NCBI GenBank assembly: GCA_013397935.1
Contig: VZRN01001879.1
Coordinates: 32,182 to 96,181, forward strand
Length of the DNA: 64,000 nt
Direction: 5' to 3'
Source of the DNA: Dasyornis broadbenti
Taxonomy: Eukaryota; Chordata; Aves; Passeriformes; Dasyornithidae
Below the pieces are notes generated by a model, which did no database searches, was not told the origin of the DNA, and saw only the letters and a program-made list of their open reading frames with translations. A program made the position numbers and the translations under genes. This document shows, in pieces, positions 1-11,165 of this stretch. Each line of letters opens with the position of its first letter. The first letter of the stretch is position 1.

Positions 1-22
1 TTTTTTTTTTTTTTTTTTTTTT
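1..22. repeat. poly-T run at window edge
   Basis: The window opens with 22 consecutive T. It may be the end of a longer homopolymer, or the A-tail of a minus-strand element cut by the window edge. Nothing beside it identifies a retroelement. Confidence 0.8.
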
Positions 23-306
23 GTAGGATGTAGGGGATTTTAGTCTCTTAAAGCATGTTTTCTAAAACCTGCATTTCTGTTTGATTAGAAGTGAAGTGGT
101 TTAACTGTGACTGCCATTTTTAAAAATGTGAACTATCAGTTACAGGAAAGAGGTACTTGAAATGTATAAAAGGACAGGAAATCACTACAAGAGACTTGAG
201 AGACAGAATTAGCACTTGAGTAGAAATAATACATATGACCCCTGAGAACACTGCCAGACCAAGAGGGAAAGCAGGGAACAGAATGCTTACTGCCAAGGCC
301 AATATT

Positions 307-390
307 CACAGCATTGTAGAATGCTTTGGGATGGAAGTGACCTTACAGATGATCTGCCCATGGCAGGGACCTTCCAGCAAAGCAGTTTGC
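307..390 (-). mobile_element. CR1: CR1 LINE 3'-end fragment, minus strand
   Basis: Read on the plus strand, this stretch matches the reverse complement of the avian CR1 3' terminus as I remember it: an 'agaatgctttgggatggaag' block, then 'gatgatctgcccatggcagg', then a 'gtttgctc' block. CR1 is a non-LTR retrotransposon whose copies are usually 5'-truncated. Only about 80 bp of 3' untranslated region remains, so it has no coding capacity. It abuts an oppositely oriented CR1 fragment with essentially no spacer. Confidence 0.65.
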
Positions 391-692
391 TCCTATGCAG
401 GCAGGCTGAAAGAGTTGGGGCTGTTCAGCCTGGAGAAGAGAGGGCTCCAGGGAGACCTTTTAACACCTTCCAGTACATAACAAGTGTCTAAAAGTGAGCT
501 TGAGAGGGACTTTTCACAAGGGCATGTAGGGACAGGCCAAGGGGTAGTGGCTTTAAACCGACAGAAGGTAGGTTTAGATCAGATATTAGAAAGAAATTCT
601 TTACTGTGAGGGTGGTGAGATACACCTCAGATCAGGTTGCCCAGAGAGGTTGTGGATGCCTTATTCCTGAAAGTGTACAAGGCCAGGATGGG
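391..692 (+). mobile_element. CR1: CR1 LINE 3'-region fragment, plus strand
   Basis: It begins near 'caggctgaaagagttggggc' and runs through the hallmark CR1 block 'gttcagcctggagaagagag', followed by 'ggctccagggagacc'. Later blocks read 'attctttactgtgagggtgg' and 'ttgcccagagaggttgtgga'. Homology stops near 'aaggccaggatggg', before the terminal CR1 repeats, so this copy is truncated at both ends. It holds only 3'-end sequence and no usable ORF. The short ORF crossing positions 235-480 spans two fragments of opposite orientation and is not a gene. Confidence 0.85.
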
Positions 693-3600
693 CAGAGAAA
701 AAGAAATAACGATAAAGTGACATTCAACTAAAACTTTTACTTTCTCTTATAAGAAATAAATGGTAATCTTATAAGGTATAGTGGAAGTCTGATGATACAA
801 TATTGGCCTGCAACACTCCAAACATGCGGTGGAATAAATAAATAATAATGACAAATTCAAACCAAAAATAAAATCATATAATCAAAATAACTAGAAGAAG
901 AAGAAAATTGGCATGAACATTTTGATAACAAAGTAAGACAAAACCATGGTAGGTGCATGTGGGATGATTTAAAATATCTGAGATGATTGATGTGATAGAC
1001 ATGTAAGGATGCCATGCTGGAGATTTGCACTCTTTGTGACAGAATCATAGGCTGAATCAAAATCAGAGAATGCAATTCAAGAAATTTGTAGTAGCAATCC
1101 AATAAGAGTTTCAGAAAGTGAAGCAGTGAGTAAAAGGCTTAATATTCAGAAAGCATGATAGCCATCTTACAACCTGACAGAGGACAGCCATACTTTACTG
1201 ATGAATACAAATATACATTTCTGGATGTTTTGGAGGTTTTGTATCTGTCCCCATGAACCAGTAGTTCATTTACTATCATAAATGATCTTTCTTTTTCAGT
1301 CTACATGTTGGTCTTGTCCACGTACTTGAATGTTTTGAATGACGACTGTAATCTGCTGTATGGCCTGAATGGGAATAAAGTTCAGATATCTCTTTTAGTA
1401 TTATTTATGCAGTGAAATAGGCAGTTTCATCATCAGTTCCAGTCCTCATAAATTCATAATTACAAATATCTTAACTGTAGACCCACATTTTCATTCATTC
1501 TTCAAAAACCCCAGATGCAACTGAAAGAAGGGAACAGGTTTTGGGAGGAGGGATTGCCATATGGAAAGCAAGTACAAGAAAAGAGCAAACATAGAATAAA
1601 ACATATGGAAAAATGTCTGTATGGAATAAATGAAGTTAGTCTTATGGAAGTTATCTTTGGCCTATCCTGACTTTTATTTATGTCTCTGACTAGCAACTGC
1701 CTACATCTTATCTTTTACCAATACTGAGGAAAGAGGGNAAATGAAATTACAGGAAAATAAACAAAATGTGCCTGAATGGAGAAATTTCAATTTCTTTATG
1801 AGATAACCTTCAGATAGAAAAGCAGAAGAACTCTGGTTCAGAGTATGAATATTCTGCCCTTTAAAATGAATTAACTTCTTGAGAATGCCTTAAAATGTAT
1901 TACACGCTACAGATTTTTTTTTTCATCAGTAGTAAGTTAATTTTGTATTATATCTTACTGTTTCAAATACAAATAAGGAAAAGATAAGGACAACATTTCA
2001 TGAAATGGGTGTTAAATTGCATGATCTGGAGTTTTTTGTAAAATACAATTTTAATATCAACATTCACATCCAAGACTTTTTGCTAAAATAAAGAGAAAAA
2101 CAGGTAGTTTATTGAAAACGTTTTCAGTGCAGGACCTTGTATTTCTATTAGTTTAGAAAATTATATAACTGAACATACAAACCAACCTAGCATATTTTCT
2201 AGCAAGAATTTTGTAGGTAAGCAAGCAATACATTATATTTTAGATAGTGTGGGGTCTGAATAATTTGGCAGATTACATAACTATTACTACTTGCTGTTGA
2301 GAGCGTATTATTTAATGCTGCTGCACTAAAAAAAGTAAATATAAGAAGAACAAGTGTTATTTATAGAACTGAAATTTTATGGCAAACATAATTTTATGTG
2401 TCAATATGAACACAAAAAAATATTTCATTTTCTTCTCTTTTTATTTTATTTTCAAATAAGGAATAGAAGAAAAATGTAGTTAGTTAAAATGGAGTCACAA
2501 TGGTACTGTCAACTACTAAGCTATGTTTCATAAACCATTTTTGTGTATGGATGAACACAGCAAGTGCCAGGAAAGAATGCATGTGTATCAAGACAGGTGT
2601 GTTAAAATTACACCTAATTGTAGGTGTTTAAATATAATGTCTTTTCACAAGTATATGATTAAGCTTGTATAATAGAGCAAGTATGTCTGGGTTCGGACGA
2701 ACTGACGAGCACTGAGCATGGGTGATGGAACAGAGAATGCTATTCACCTTATTCTATGGTAAAAATTTATGAGTGATTTTTATTCAGCATGGTTTTATAG
2801 CTTCATTTGAGATAGCCAGAATATCTGCCAAGCTTCCACTTGCATTCCAGAAATGAACAAGACTACCACTTGGATCACTGTCATATTTGCCAGCCTTCTG
2901 GGGATTTCTTGGATGTCTTAAGGCATTTCAGACTGCACTAGATATCTATGTCTAGCAAATTCAGTCAGATATCTAGTTGGATGCTGTCATATGCATTTAG
3001 AAATTTCCATTTAAATGCCTTAATATATGAGCTCATTTTCATCCCAATGGACCTGGGATGACATTATTAACTTGAAAATAGGTTGTAATAAGTTGAAATA
3101 GGGTCTTGGAATAGAAATAGAATTGGCTGATTGCAGACCAAAGTCTGGCTCTGCCACACTGAAAAGAAATTTTCTAATCCTTACATTATTTCAGTCTGGC
3201 AAGAGCTGAGAAATTCCCTGCTAACCAAATGTAGAATGCACTTTCTCCTGATGATTTTCTGACTATAGAGCTCCAGCATAACCACTATTAACATTGCAGC
3301 TACCATTGTAAAGGCAATCACAGCACCTCTTTGCCTCAGGATGAACATGTAAGTTGTTGAAATACTGGCTGACAATCTTCTACCTTAGTCACATAAACAG
3401 AACTCAACTACTAAGTGTAAAGAAAACAAGTAGTTAAACCTACAGATATGAGTTTTTTCAAGTAGGTATCTTTTCTAAGAAATATTAGCAGAAATGTGGG
3501 TTGAAAATAACTTAGTCCAAGAGGAATATCAGAAACGTAAATTAGCTTGCAGAACAGTACAGTAGGTAGATATTTAAGTGTCAGTATTGTAGGCATTATT

Positions 3601-4805
3601 CTGCACACCAAGACACCCAGGCTGGGTAAAGTCACCTTTTAGATCTGAAGGAGAAGGAGAGCAGTGCACACAAGAAGTATTTATAACTGGTTTAGAGTAA
3701 ATGTAATAACAGTTACTATTCTTTTCAAGGGTATAATTCACAATAATGGATTAGAGAAGTCTTCTAAACGATTAAGGAAACTAAAATATAGGAAACATTG
3801 AAACTAAATGAGGCTCACATCTGCAATCCTGACTGTCATGAAGGCTCTGGTAACCCAGTACAGCCTCAACAAGGCCTCTCTGAGTGGCTAGATATCTCCA
3901 GGCTTCCTACTTTTACATGACAAAATTGTATCTATAGCAACAGATGACTAGCCTTAGCTGTTATTTCAAGAGAGGCAGCGGAAAAATCTTCCTTCTCCCG
4001 ACTGTATTCTTTAGGTTGATAGGTTGATGGTAAAATATTATAATTCCCACCCCCCACACACATCCCTTTGGTTTGGAAATAATCGCAATTTCACATTATT
4101 TCTAAGCTTTTTTAAGTACTTCTATAGTAAAGATACCTCGGTGTGTGTTTTCAAATAAGGTTGACAATGTCAAAGCTAATTCTCAAAATGAACCTCAGCA
4201 CTGCTTTTGATTTATGCGTTCTGAAAATACCTGCAGATATGGACCACTTGGTGAATAATTATGTACAGTAGCAATTGTCTCACATAATTTTAGATTTCAC
4301 CAACCTAGACAACTGTACATATACTAAACTTCATATCCTTACTAAGAGATAAAATTTTAAGGAGGTAAAATTTTAATCTCTCTTGGGTACATTTAATTTT
4401 ATTTAATTAAAAGAATCTATTTTTTAATTAGCTAAATCACTTCCAGAAATGTTATTTTGGTGGTTTTTTTTCATAGAATGTGGAAAAAGCCATCGAATCA
4501 ATTCAGTGTTATATAAAAAAAAAAAGCATCCTTTGTCACTGTGGATGACTGAGGACACTGGAACACACTGACCTCTTGGAGACAATACCTCTCAATGCAG
4601 TCTTGTACAGAGAGTAATCTGTGCTGTTTTGGACACCCCAGAATATAAGTTACATACCTCCCATTTATGATTTGTGATAGCTCTGGCTTTCTGGAAGGAA
4701 GGATAAAGGACAAGCTACATAGCCCAAAAAAGCCCCAATTTCAAGTAACATCTGTTATGATCTGATTATTAAGGTTCTTTAGAAATACCTCTGCCTGAAT
4801 TAAGG
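693..4805. other. AT-rich stretch without a supported gene
   Basis: I recognise no gene or element here. ORFs are short and have the composition expected by chance. There is a single undetermined base at 1738. One minus-strand open segment (3181-3375) encodes a hydrophobic patch and is covered under findings. A short C-rich run lies near 4050. Confidence 0.6.
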
Positions 4806-4987
4806 TGTGAACGAGACCATATGCCAGTCAATAGTATGGGTTTTATTTGATAGTAAATATGAGAGAGAGAGAGAGAGAGAAAAGAGAGAAAGNAGGTAGA
4901 GAGGGAGAAAAGAGAGAAAGAGAAGTAGGAAAAGAGGTGGGGGAGGGGACAAAAAGAGAGTGACAGAGACAGAATAAAAGAATATCA
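4806..4987 (-). mobile_element. Probable ERV LTR (minus strand), short form
   Basis: Read on the minus strand, the segment begins TGATATTC just after a G-run (plus-strand 4988-4993) that would suit a polypurine tract. It continues through a long pyrimidine tract, has an AATAAA signal (plus-strand TTTATT at 4842-4847), and ends about 40 bases later in TTCACA. TG...CA ends, a polypurine-like tract and a poly(A) signal near the 3' end together suggest a short LTR of about 180 bp. An LTR of about 1 kb reaching to roughly 5830 is the alternative. I found no target-site duplication, and the family is not identified. Confidence 0.45.
4859..4979. repeat. GA-rich purine tract with (GA)n core
   Basis: A (GA)n core near 4861-4880 grades into imperfect GAAA/GGA purine sequence, with one undetermined base at 4893. 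The plus strand is almost all purine over more than 100 bases. It lies inside the proposed LTR, so the pyrimidine tract on the sense strand probably belongs to that element. Length polymorphism is likely. Confidence 0.8.
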
Positions 4988-5830
4988 CCCCCCGTGGATC
5001 CCAACGATGTTGCATTGATCCTCTCCAGCCGATCTTCTTGGTGGTGATGGTCCCCCCAAAAGCATAGAATCCCATGGGTTAATACCCCCTCAGGCCAGGT
5101 GACAATGTCCAGCCATGTGCCCCAGGCGGTGGGATCAGTCTCTTGCAGCTGACTTTGGATCCGTTGCATCACATGCAGTCCTGTGGTGCAAGACCTCGCA
5201 CTTTTGGGGGTCTTTGATAGATTATGACACCCCCTCAGCTGCCTCTCATATGAATAGCCCATGGATGTGGCCCGTGGGTTTGTGGGGTTCCATAGCTGGG
5301 CCAGTTTGTAAGGGAGGATGGGTGTTCAGTGCCTCTGTTACACCATGCACCCAAAACCTCCTCCTCCCTTGCCTCGGCTTGGGGGAAGTCTGTGTAAACC
5401 TGGCTTTTGCACATTGTGGTCTCCCCCATCCCAATACTCAGCCTGAGACGATTCCCAGAGCAGCTGGTGAGTTTGTCCTTTTGTGGATGCATTCCTTTCC
5501 TTCAGCCTGAGATGACTGAACAATAGGTTTCCCTATAGCTAATCTCAGCAGTTTGACTTTCAGTTCAAAGTCCCAGTCAGGAGTCTTCGAGGGAGGTTCC
5601 TTTGGTTGTAGCTTCTTTATACAGTTTTTCGTTATAACGAGCAAAACTTTATATCAGTATGATAATCTACTTCAACAGGACTTTGAAATTGATCATGGTA
5701 ATATAACAAATTCATTCCCGTTTAACTGGATTCCTCTATTTGTTAACAATTTCCCAGGAAAAATAAAATCCAAGAAATCGCAATCAGAAATATAATACAA
5801 AAGTTTATCATAATAATTTTGCATAGTACA
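4988..5830 (-). mobile_element. ERV-associated internal or LTR sequence, unclassified
   Basis: This GC-richer block stands out from its AT-rich flanks and is adjacent to the proposed LTR. On the minus strand it carries overlapping broken frames: one of 139 codons over 4843-5262, one of 85 over 5235-5492 and one of 68 over 5438-5644. The first contains a tryptophan-rich patch (WGTWLDIVTW) that could be the tail of an envelope transmembrane region, but this is weak and runs on into low-complexity LTR sequence. The frames overlap and shift, so nothing intact is encoded. It could equally be the upstream part of one long LTR. The boundary near 5830 is a judgement from composition. Confidence 0.4.
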
Positions 5831-8800
5831 TTGTTTAAATGGAATTCGTGTCATTATTAAGAATATTGAGTATGATGTGCAGTGTCTCTTAGACTCCCAG
5901 GGTTTTGCCTAAAGTTATGTTCCCAGCAACTCTTGTACGATATATTCAATGGGAAGAGAGTTGGGTAACTTTAAAGGGTTCCAAAGGGTTATCCTATTTA
6001 TCTGAATACCTAAACTTAGCTAAGCAGAAGCCCTCTATGAAGGCTTTTAATAGCCTTACTTTTGTTCCACTAAGTAGCTACAGTATATGAATACTTGGGG
6101 GTTTATTAATAAAGTATCTGCAATTTTTGGGCAAGCCAGGCTCATAACCTCTCTCACTGGGAGAAACTTTATCTAAGCTTTATTCCATATTGTCTCTGTT
6201 TCAGTATCAATTACACATTCAAGGCATCTGTCATATTTTTCAGTTTAGCCCAACTTTAATTTCATAGTGGCATGAATTCCCTGAGGCTATCATCTTAACT
6301 TCTTGTTTTTAAGTGTTTAATGCCATGGTTTACCTCTTGTATTGTTGATATTGGACTTGATGATATAGGTCACTGATTTGCAATTAATTACACATCATTA
6401 ATAAATCCATATACTGCTTTGATCTTTATTAAACAGCTTGAGTTGAAGATTTTTCACCTGCAACTATACCAGTAATAATTAACCAAGTATTATACACATG
6501 AAAAACTGCCTGTGCTTCCCAGTCTGCAATCTAGCACAGAACCAACACACCCAAATATTTCTAAGGCAAATGAAGCTGCCTTAGACTGCTCCTCTGCCTA
6601 GGAACACTAGCTTGTTTACTGCTCAGTTTTTCTGTTACAGGTATCCAAACTATTCATTTCATCTGAACACAGTAATACCTGAACTAGGTCTGTCTCAACC
6701 CTTTTAATCATATATTTTCAGGCTGTGAGAAAGCAATAACTCATTGCAAAGTAAATTATCTCAAGGAGTCCCTTTCTACATTGCATGTAGCACAATGAAA
6801 TTTAGTTTCCCTGTCTCTTCCCTGAACTAAGATATCAAAAGCTGCTCTTGAGTCATGGCAGAGTTTTTCTGATATGCTCCTGCACCTGAATATTTTTTAT
6901 TGTATTGGTTATGTGAATACTGTCAATAGGAAATGTGAAATACCCACTGCAGAGTTTCCAAGTAGTTTACTTTGTGATATCTTCTGTGTGTGACTAGGGT
7001 TTCTGATAGTTTGATTATATCTAGAATACTTATATAAACTCATTGAAAAATTTCCCAAATGTAATTTTCATTTTTGTTTGTTTTCTTTTTAGATCAGATA
7101 CCATTGAAATGTTACAAATTTGCCAATGATCCTCTAAGAAGGATTGAGAAAGGAGTCCTACAAAACTTCATAATAACACAGGCTCCACAGTTTTTATTTT
7201 TAACTTGATTTGTCAATATTCAGCCTATATTCTGTTTGGGAAACTTGTTCTGGGAACTACTGATGTCACTGTAACCAGAAATCAAAGCCTTCCATGGCTC
7301 TAGACATTAACAGTTTGAATTCACACTCCTAAGTGAATAGGACCGGTTTTCAAACAGCTTGAACATATACTCTTGCCATAACACAAAACAGAACTGTAGA
7401 TCCTCAACAATGCTTTTTAGAAGAAAACTTCTCTATACATGTTCTATATCAGATTTTAGTTGCTACTGTTCAGGGCTGTCCTAATTAATCTTTGCACTGT
7501 TCCTTTCAGTTTCCTTTGTAGCAAACAAAATTAGAAACAGCTTATGTTCACATTATATTGAGTCATATCTTGTTGTGTTTCACTTCATTTTCTGTTAAGG
7601 CTCATCAAGTAGCTGTTGGGTTTGGGGCAGCTAGATGTATAGAATTCAAATTGTGGCAAGACATCAGAAACAAAGCACTACTAGGCTTTTTTGTTCCAAA
7701 TTTTGGCATTTGATTATTCTGTACATTTGGAATGTATCAGAGAATAGACAAAAAGTTCCCTGGGGAATCTGATGAATGATTTCCTAGCCAGCCTTGAAGA
7801 CACTCCATTTGATATGCAGAAAGAGCTTTAATGACTGTGCAAGAAAAGCCTGGTTTATTTCACCAATTTGCTGAAATGCCAGAAAGGAATATTTTGTTAA
7901 AGCATCAAAAGTAAAAATAAAATAAGATGTGTCTTCTGTCAATACTTTCTACAGTAGCAGCAGAGGAATCGACAGAAAATAGTTGAAATCCAAAGTCAAG
8001 AATACCTGGTAACAACAATTTAAATAGTGTTTTAATTGACTTTGGTAGTCAGTTTCCTTATTTATTACCGCTTCATTATTTTATCAAACTTGTGCTTCAA
8101 CGGAGGTGATGCTGCAGAATGCTTTGTATGATTTCATTATTATGAACTCTTTACTGCACCTCTCTTAAGCTCTATATTGATTTATACATGAGGGCAAGCA
8201 GCTTCTTGAGGTTGATCTATCAAACATGACAATATTTTAAAATAAAATTAACAGACACATCCCAACCACCCTCATCCACCCCCACCCCAAGCAAACAACT
8301 GCCACAAAAACAAGCCTCAAAAGCCAGATTGAAAGCTGTGACTCAGGTTAGGTGCAGGAATTTCTTTCATTCTTTATGATACTCTGTTACTTGTTATGTC
8401 TACAGGTTGTTTAGCTTCTACAGCGAACACAAATTTAATTTGCGTAACAGGACCATCTGTTGAGGTTACTGTGTTTACTAGCTCCTAGTCATCAATTTTT
8501 GATCATGGCAGCAGAAAAATACTTAGTCTTTTAGGACATATGTTTCCATCTTCTTGATACTAACTTTCAAGTCATAATGGGTGTGGTCCCATTTTCCTTT
8601 TCTAAATGTTTTGATGGAAAGATTTTGTCTCTATTCTGCTAGTACTAACCTGTGTCACTCAGATGGCATATTGTAATCTGATGTGGCCATTATCTCACAG
8701 ATAATGTAAAGTTGTGTAAACAACACTTTCAGCAACTCCTGCAGCACACATAAGCATAAACCTTGAGACAAGGGCAATCTCCACCTTCATTCTAGCACCA

Positions 8801-10389
8801 AAGGGCCACCAAATAACATAACCTATAGATACATCTTGTCATCAGCCAGCTGCCACTCTGAAGTTATACTCAAATTCACAACCTACTTAAACCAGAAAAA
8901 TTCATATCAACTGCTATTTCTGTTCTCCTGCTTCTGTTTCTTCATCTGCTGATTCTCATTCCACTCCAGCAATTGCTGCTTCCAAGTATGCTTAGAACAC
9001 CACCATTTTATTTCTTTAATCAGTATATATGTTTTCAAAAATAACAAGGGGAAAAGCTACAGGCTTGGAGATCAGCAAACTAGCTGTCAAGTCACTCTGT
9101 TTTGGAATTGTTAATACAGAACAGAAAACAGTCTGTATATAATTGTCAGGTTTTAGAAGTGAATATTTCTCTAGTGGTTTCAATTCCTTTTGGGTGGAGA
9201 AAAAAAATCAAACTAACAGCAAATCCTCAGAAAACCATGTACCATATGAACTTGCCTTTTGCTACAGTGTGTTTTAGCAGTGGCTTTTCTATGTTACAGA
9301 TTTAGAATATCTGTATTATAGAAATCCAGGAAGTTTGTGATTTAATGCCAAATTACATTAATTTTATTCACTCTAACCTGACTTTCTTGACAAAACTTTG
9401 CAAATAACCTATATCATACTTAATATTCAGTATCTCATTGCCATATTAACAGTAAAACATCCCTGCCTAACAACATTCTCAACCGTTTCCTGAATATGTA
9501 TTCTTTTTGGACAAAAACTTGTAGAATACCTTACCAAAGTAATCAAACACAATGATAAAAACCTTTCCAAAAACCTTTTCAAAAACCTTTCTCACCACTT
9601 TAAAAAGTGTTAGTTAAATGGTTTAATATTTCCAATAGCAACTTTCACAATAATTTATTTTATACTGGGTATATTTTGTGTTTTTCTATAGATGATAATG
9701 ACACTTCTCATGATCAACCTGTGATATTACACAGCTTTCAAAAATGTCATATAAATAACAATAAAAGCATAGTAACTCATCTGTCTGCAGGATTACAGAA
9801 AAAAAGTCACATCACACTGAAATATTAAATAATAATAGAAGAAAAAACCCCTATCTGTCATTAATCATCTATAAGAGCTGACAGTTTCTTTATGCTCACA
9901 AAAGTTAGCAAAGAAGGTATCAGCAACAACTGACATAACTTGTTCAGTTACACTTCTCAAAATAGTTCAATGGTTTTTTGGAATGAAGAACACTACAGGG
10001 ATGAGAGAAGATGGAGTAAGTTCAACAGTATAAATCACATGAAGTGTCACAACAATATGTGTGGAAAGATGGCTGGGGGCAAAATTAGAGGAAACTGAAA
10101 AATTATATTCACATCCTAACCGAGGTTATAACAATACAGAAATTATAAGGTCAAATACATTTGCTACTCTGTGGGTGGGATGTGGTTGGTATGCTGGAAA
10201 CTTATTCCACGATTCCCCACACCCACGATCTGCAACCACACCTCCTGCTAAGGAGGATGGAACAGAAGGTGGAGCAGAGTGGAGGCACTTGGCTGGGCTT
10301 TGCTGAAATCCTTGCAGGGCAGAGAACTCGATAGTACTTTGCAGCTGAAAAACCACATAACACCTGTCAGTCAGTCAGGAGAGAAGGAG
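5831..10389. other. AT-rich stretch without a supported gene
   Basis: No recognised coding gene or repeat family. A plus-strand open segment at 7092-7208 with a strong upstream splice acceptor is treated under findings. A C-rich, A-rich patch lies near 8260-8320. The moderately GC-rich part at about 10160-10390 directly precedes an LTR and might be related to it, but I could not assign it. Confidence 0.55.
9557..9592. repeat. Short tandem repeat, about 12-bp unit
   Basis: Three near-identical copies of an 'aaaaacctttc' unit in a row, with one-base differences. It is too short to assign to an element; simple slippage is the likely origin. Confidence 0.6.
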
Positions 10390-10963
10390 ATGTCCTGTTG
10401 CTGAGCCAGCAACTGGGGCACAATCACTCTTCTCAGACAAACTTGGTTCACTATAAGCTAATTGTAATATTAATCCACACCTCCATCCCAAAGGCACCTG
10501 TCTGCAAGGTACAACCATCCCTCACTGGGCATGTGCTCTCTATTTTTTTTGACTCTACATTTAAAAGCAAAGTGTCAGGATTTTACACCGATTGGTTACA
10601 AAGGTATGCATGACTTGAGTCACTCGATTGTCACCTAAAAATAAAGAAACAGTATAAAAATAAATCGAGAATGGAGGAAAAGTTAGGGAAGACTCCATCA
10701 TAACTGCTGGGATGCGCTGAACCTGTCTTCTCCCCCATAGGGTCGCCTACTGAGTAAGAGCCGTACTCTGTGCATGCTGAGCACTTCTGTTAGGGGTCAG
10801 AGTCTATCGGTGTATTGTTTTGAATGTGTGTTTGCAGTCGGATACTACCATCAGCAATCCTCAGACCTTACCTATGACAATTTTATATTCATAAAGAATG
10901 CTATTCCATAAACTCTCTGTGTCAGTCCTTCAAGGGCCCTGGTAGTTACCGGCAGTGAGTAAT
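10390..10963 (+). mobile_element. Probable ERV LTR, plus strand
   Basis: The segment has promoter-like order: a TATA box (TATAAAAA at 10653-10660), then 'gactccatcataactgctgg', 'gggtcgcctactgagtaaga' and 'gcatgctgagca', then a variant poly(A) signal (CATAAAG near 10890) and an 'aaactctctgtgtca' end. I recognise this arrangement from avian ERV LTRs, but cannot name the family. The 5' boundary is a guess at the TG near 10391. The 3' end may be the CA at about 10924 rather than 10963. No target-site duplication was found. Confidence 0.55.
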
Positions 10964-11165
10964 ATACTAAAATACAGTGGATGACCCTTCGAGGGTTCAT
11001 AAAGTGGGAAAACCTGTTGACAAGTCACCCTTATGCTTTTGGCATATTTCCATAATTCAGTCAAACTGCCCTCCAATTCAGCAGGACTGTTCAGTGAAGG
11101 TCCCCCTAAAAGGATGCTGACGGACTGTCGGGCACAAGGGTCTTGAGTTTCCTAGGGTGCTAACA
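10964..11165 (+). other. Possible ERV leader just after the LTR
   Basis: About 200 bases following the LTR remain less AT-rich than the surroundings, with short blocks such as 'ccttcgagggttcat' and 'gctgacggactgtcgggcac'. They may be 5' leader sequence of the same retrovirus. I see no convincing primer-binding site and no gag-like frame, so this is inference from position and composition. Confidence 0.3.

Noticed and set aside
235..480. 81-codon plus-strand frame
   Set aside because: It crosses two CR1 fragments of opposite orientation; not a gene.
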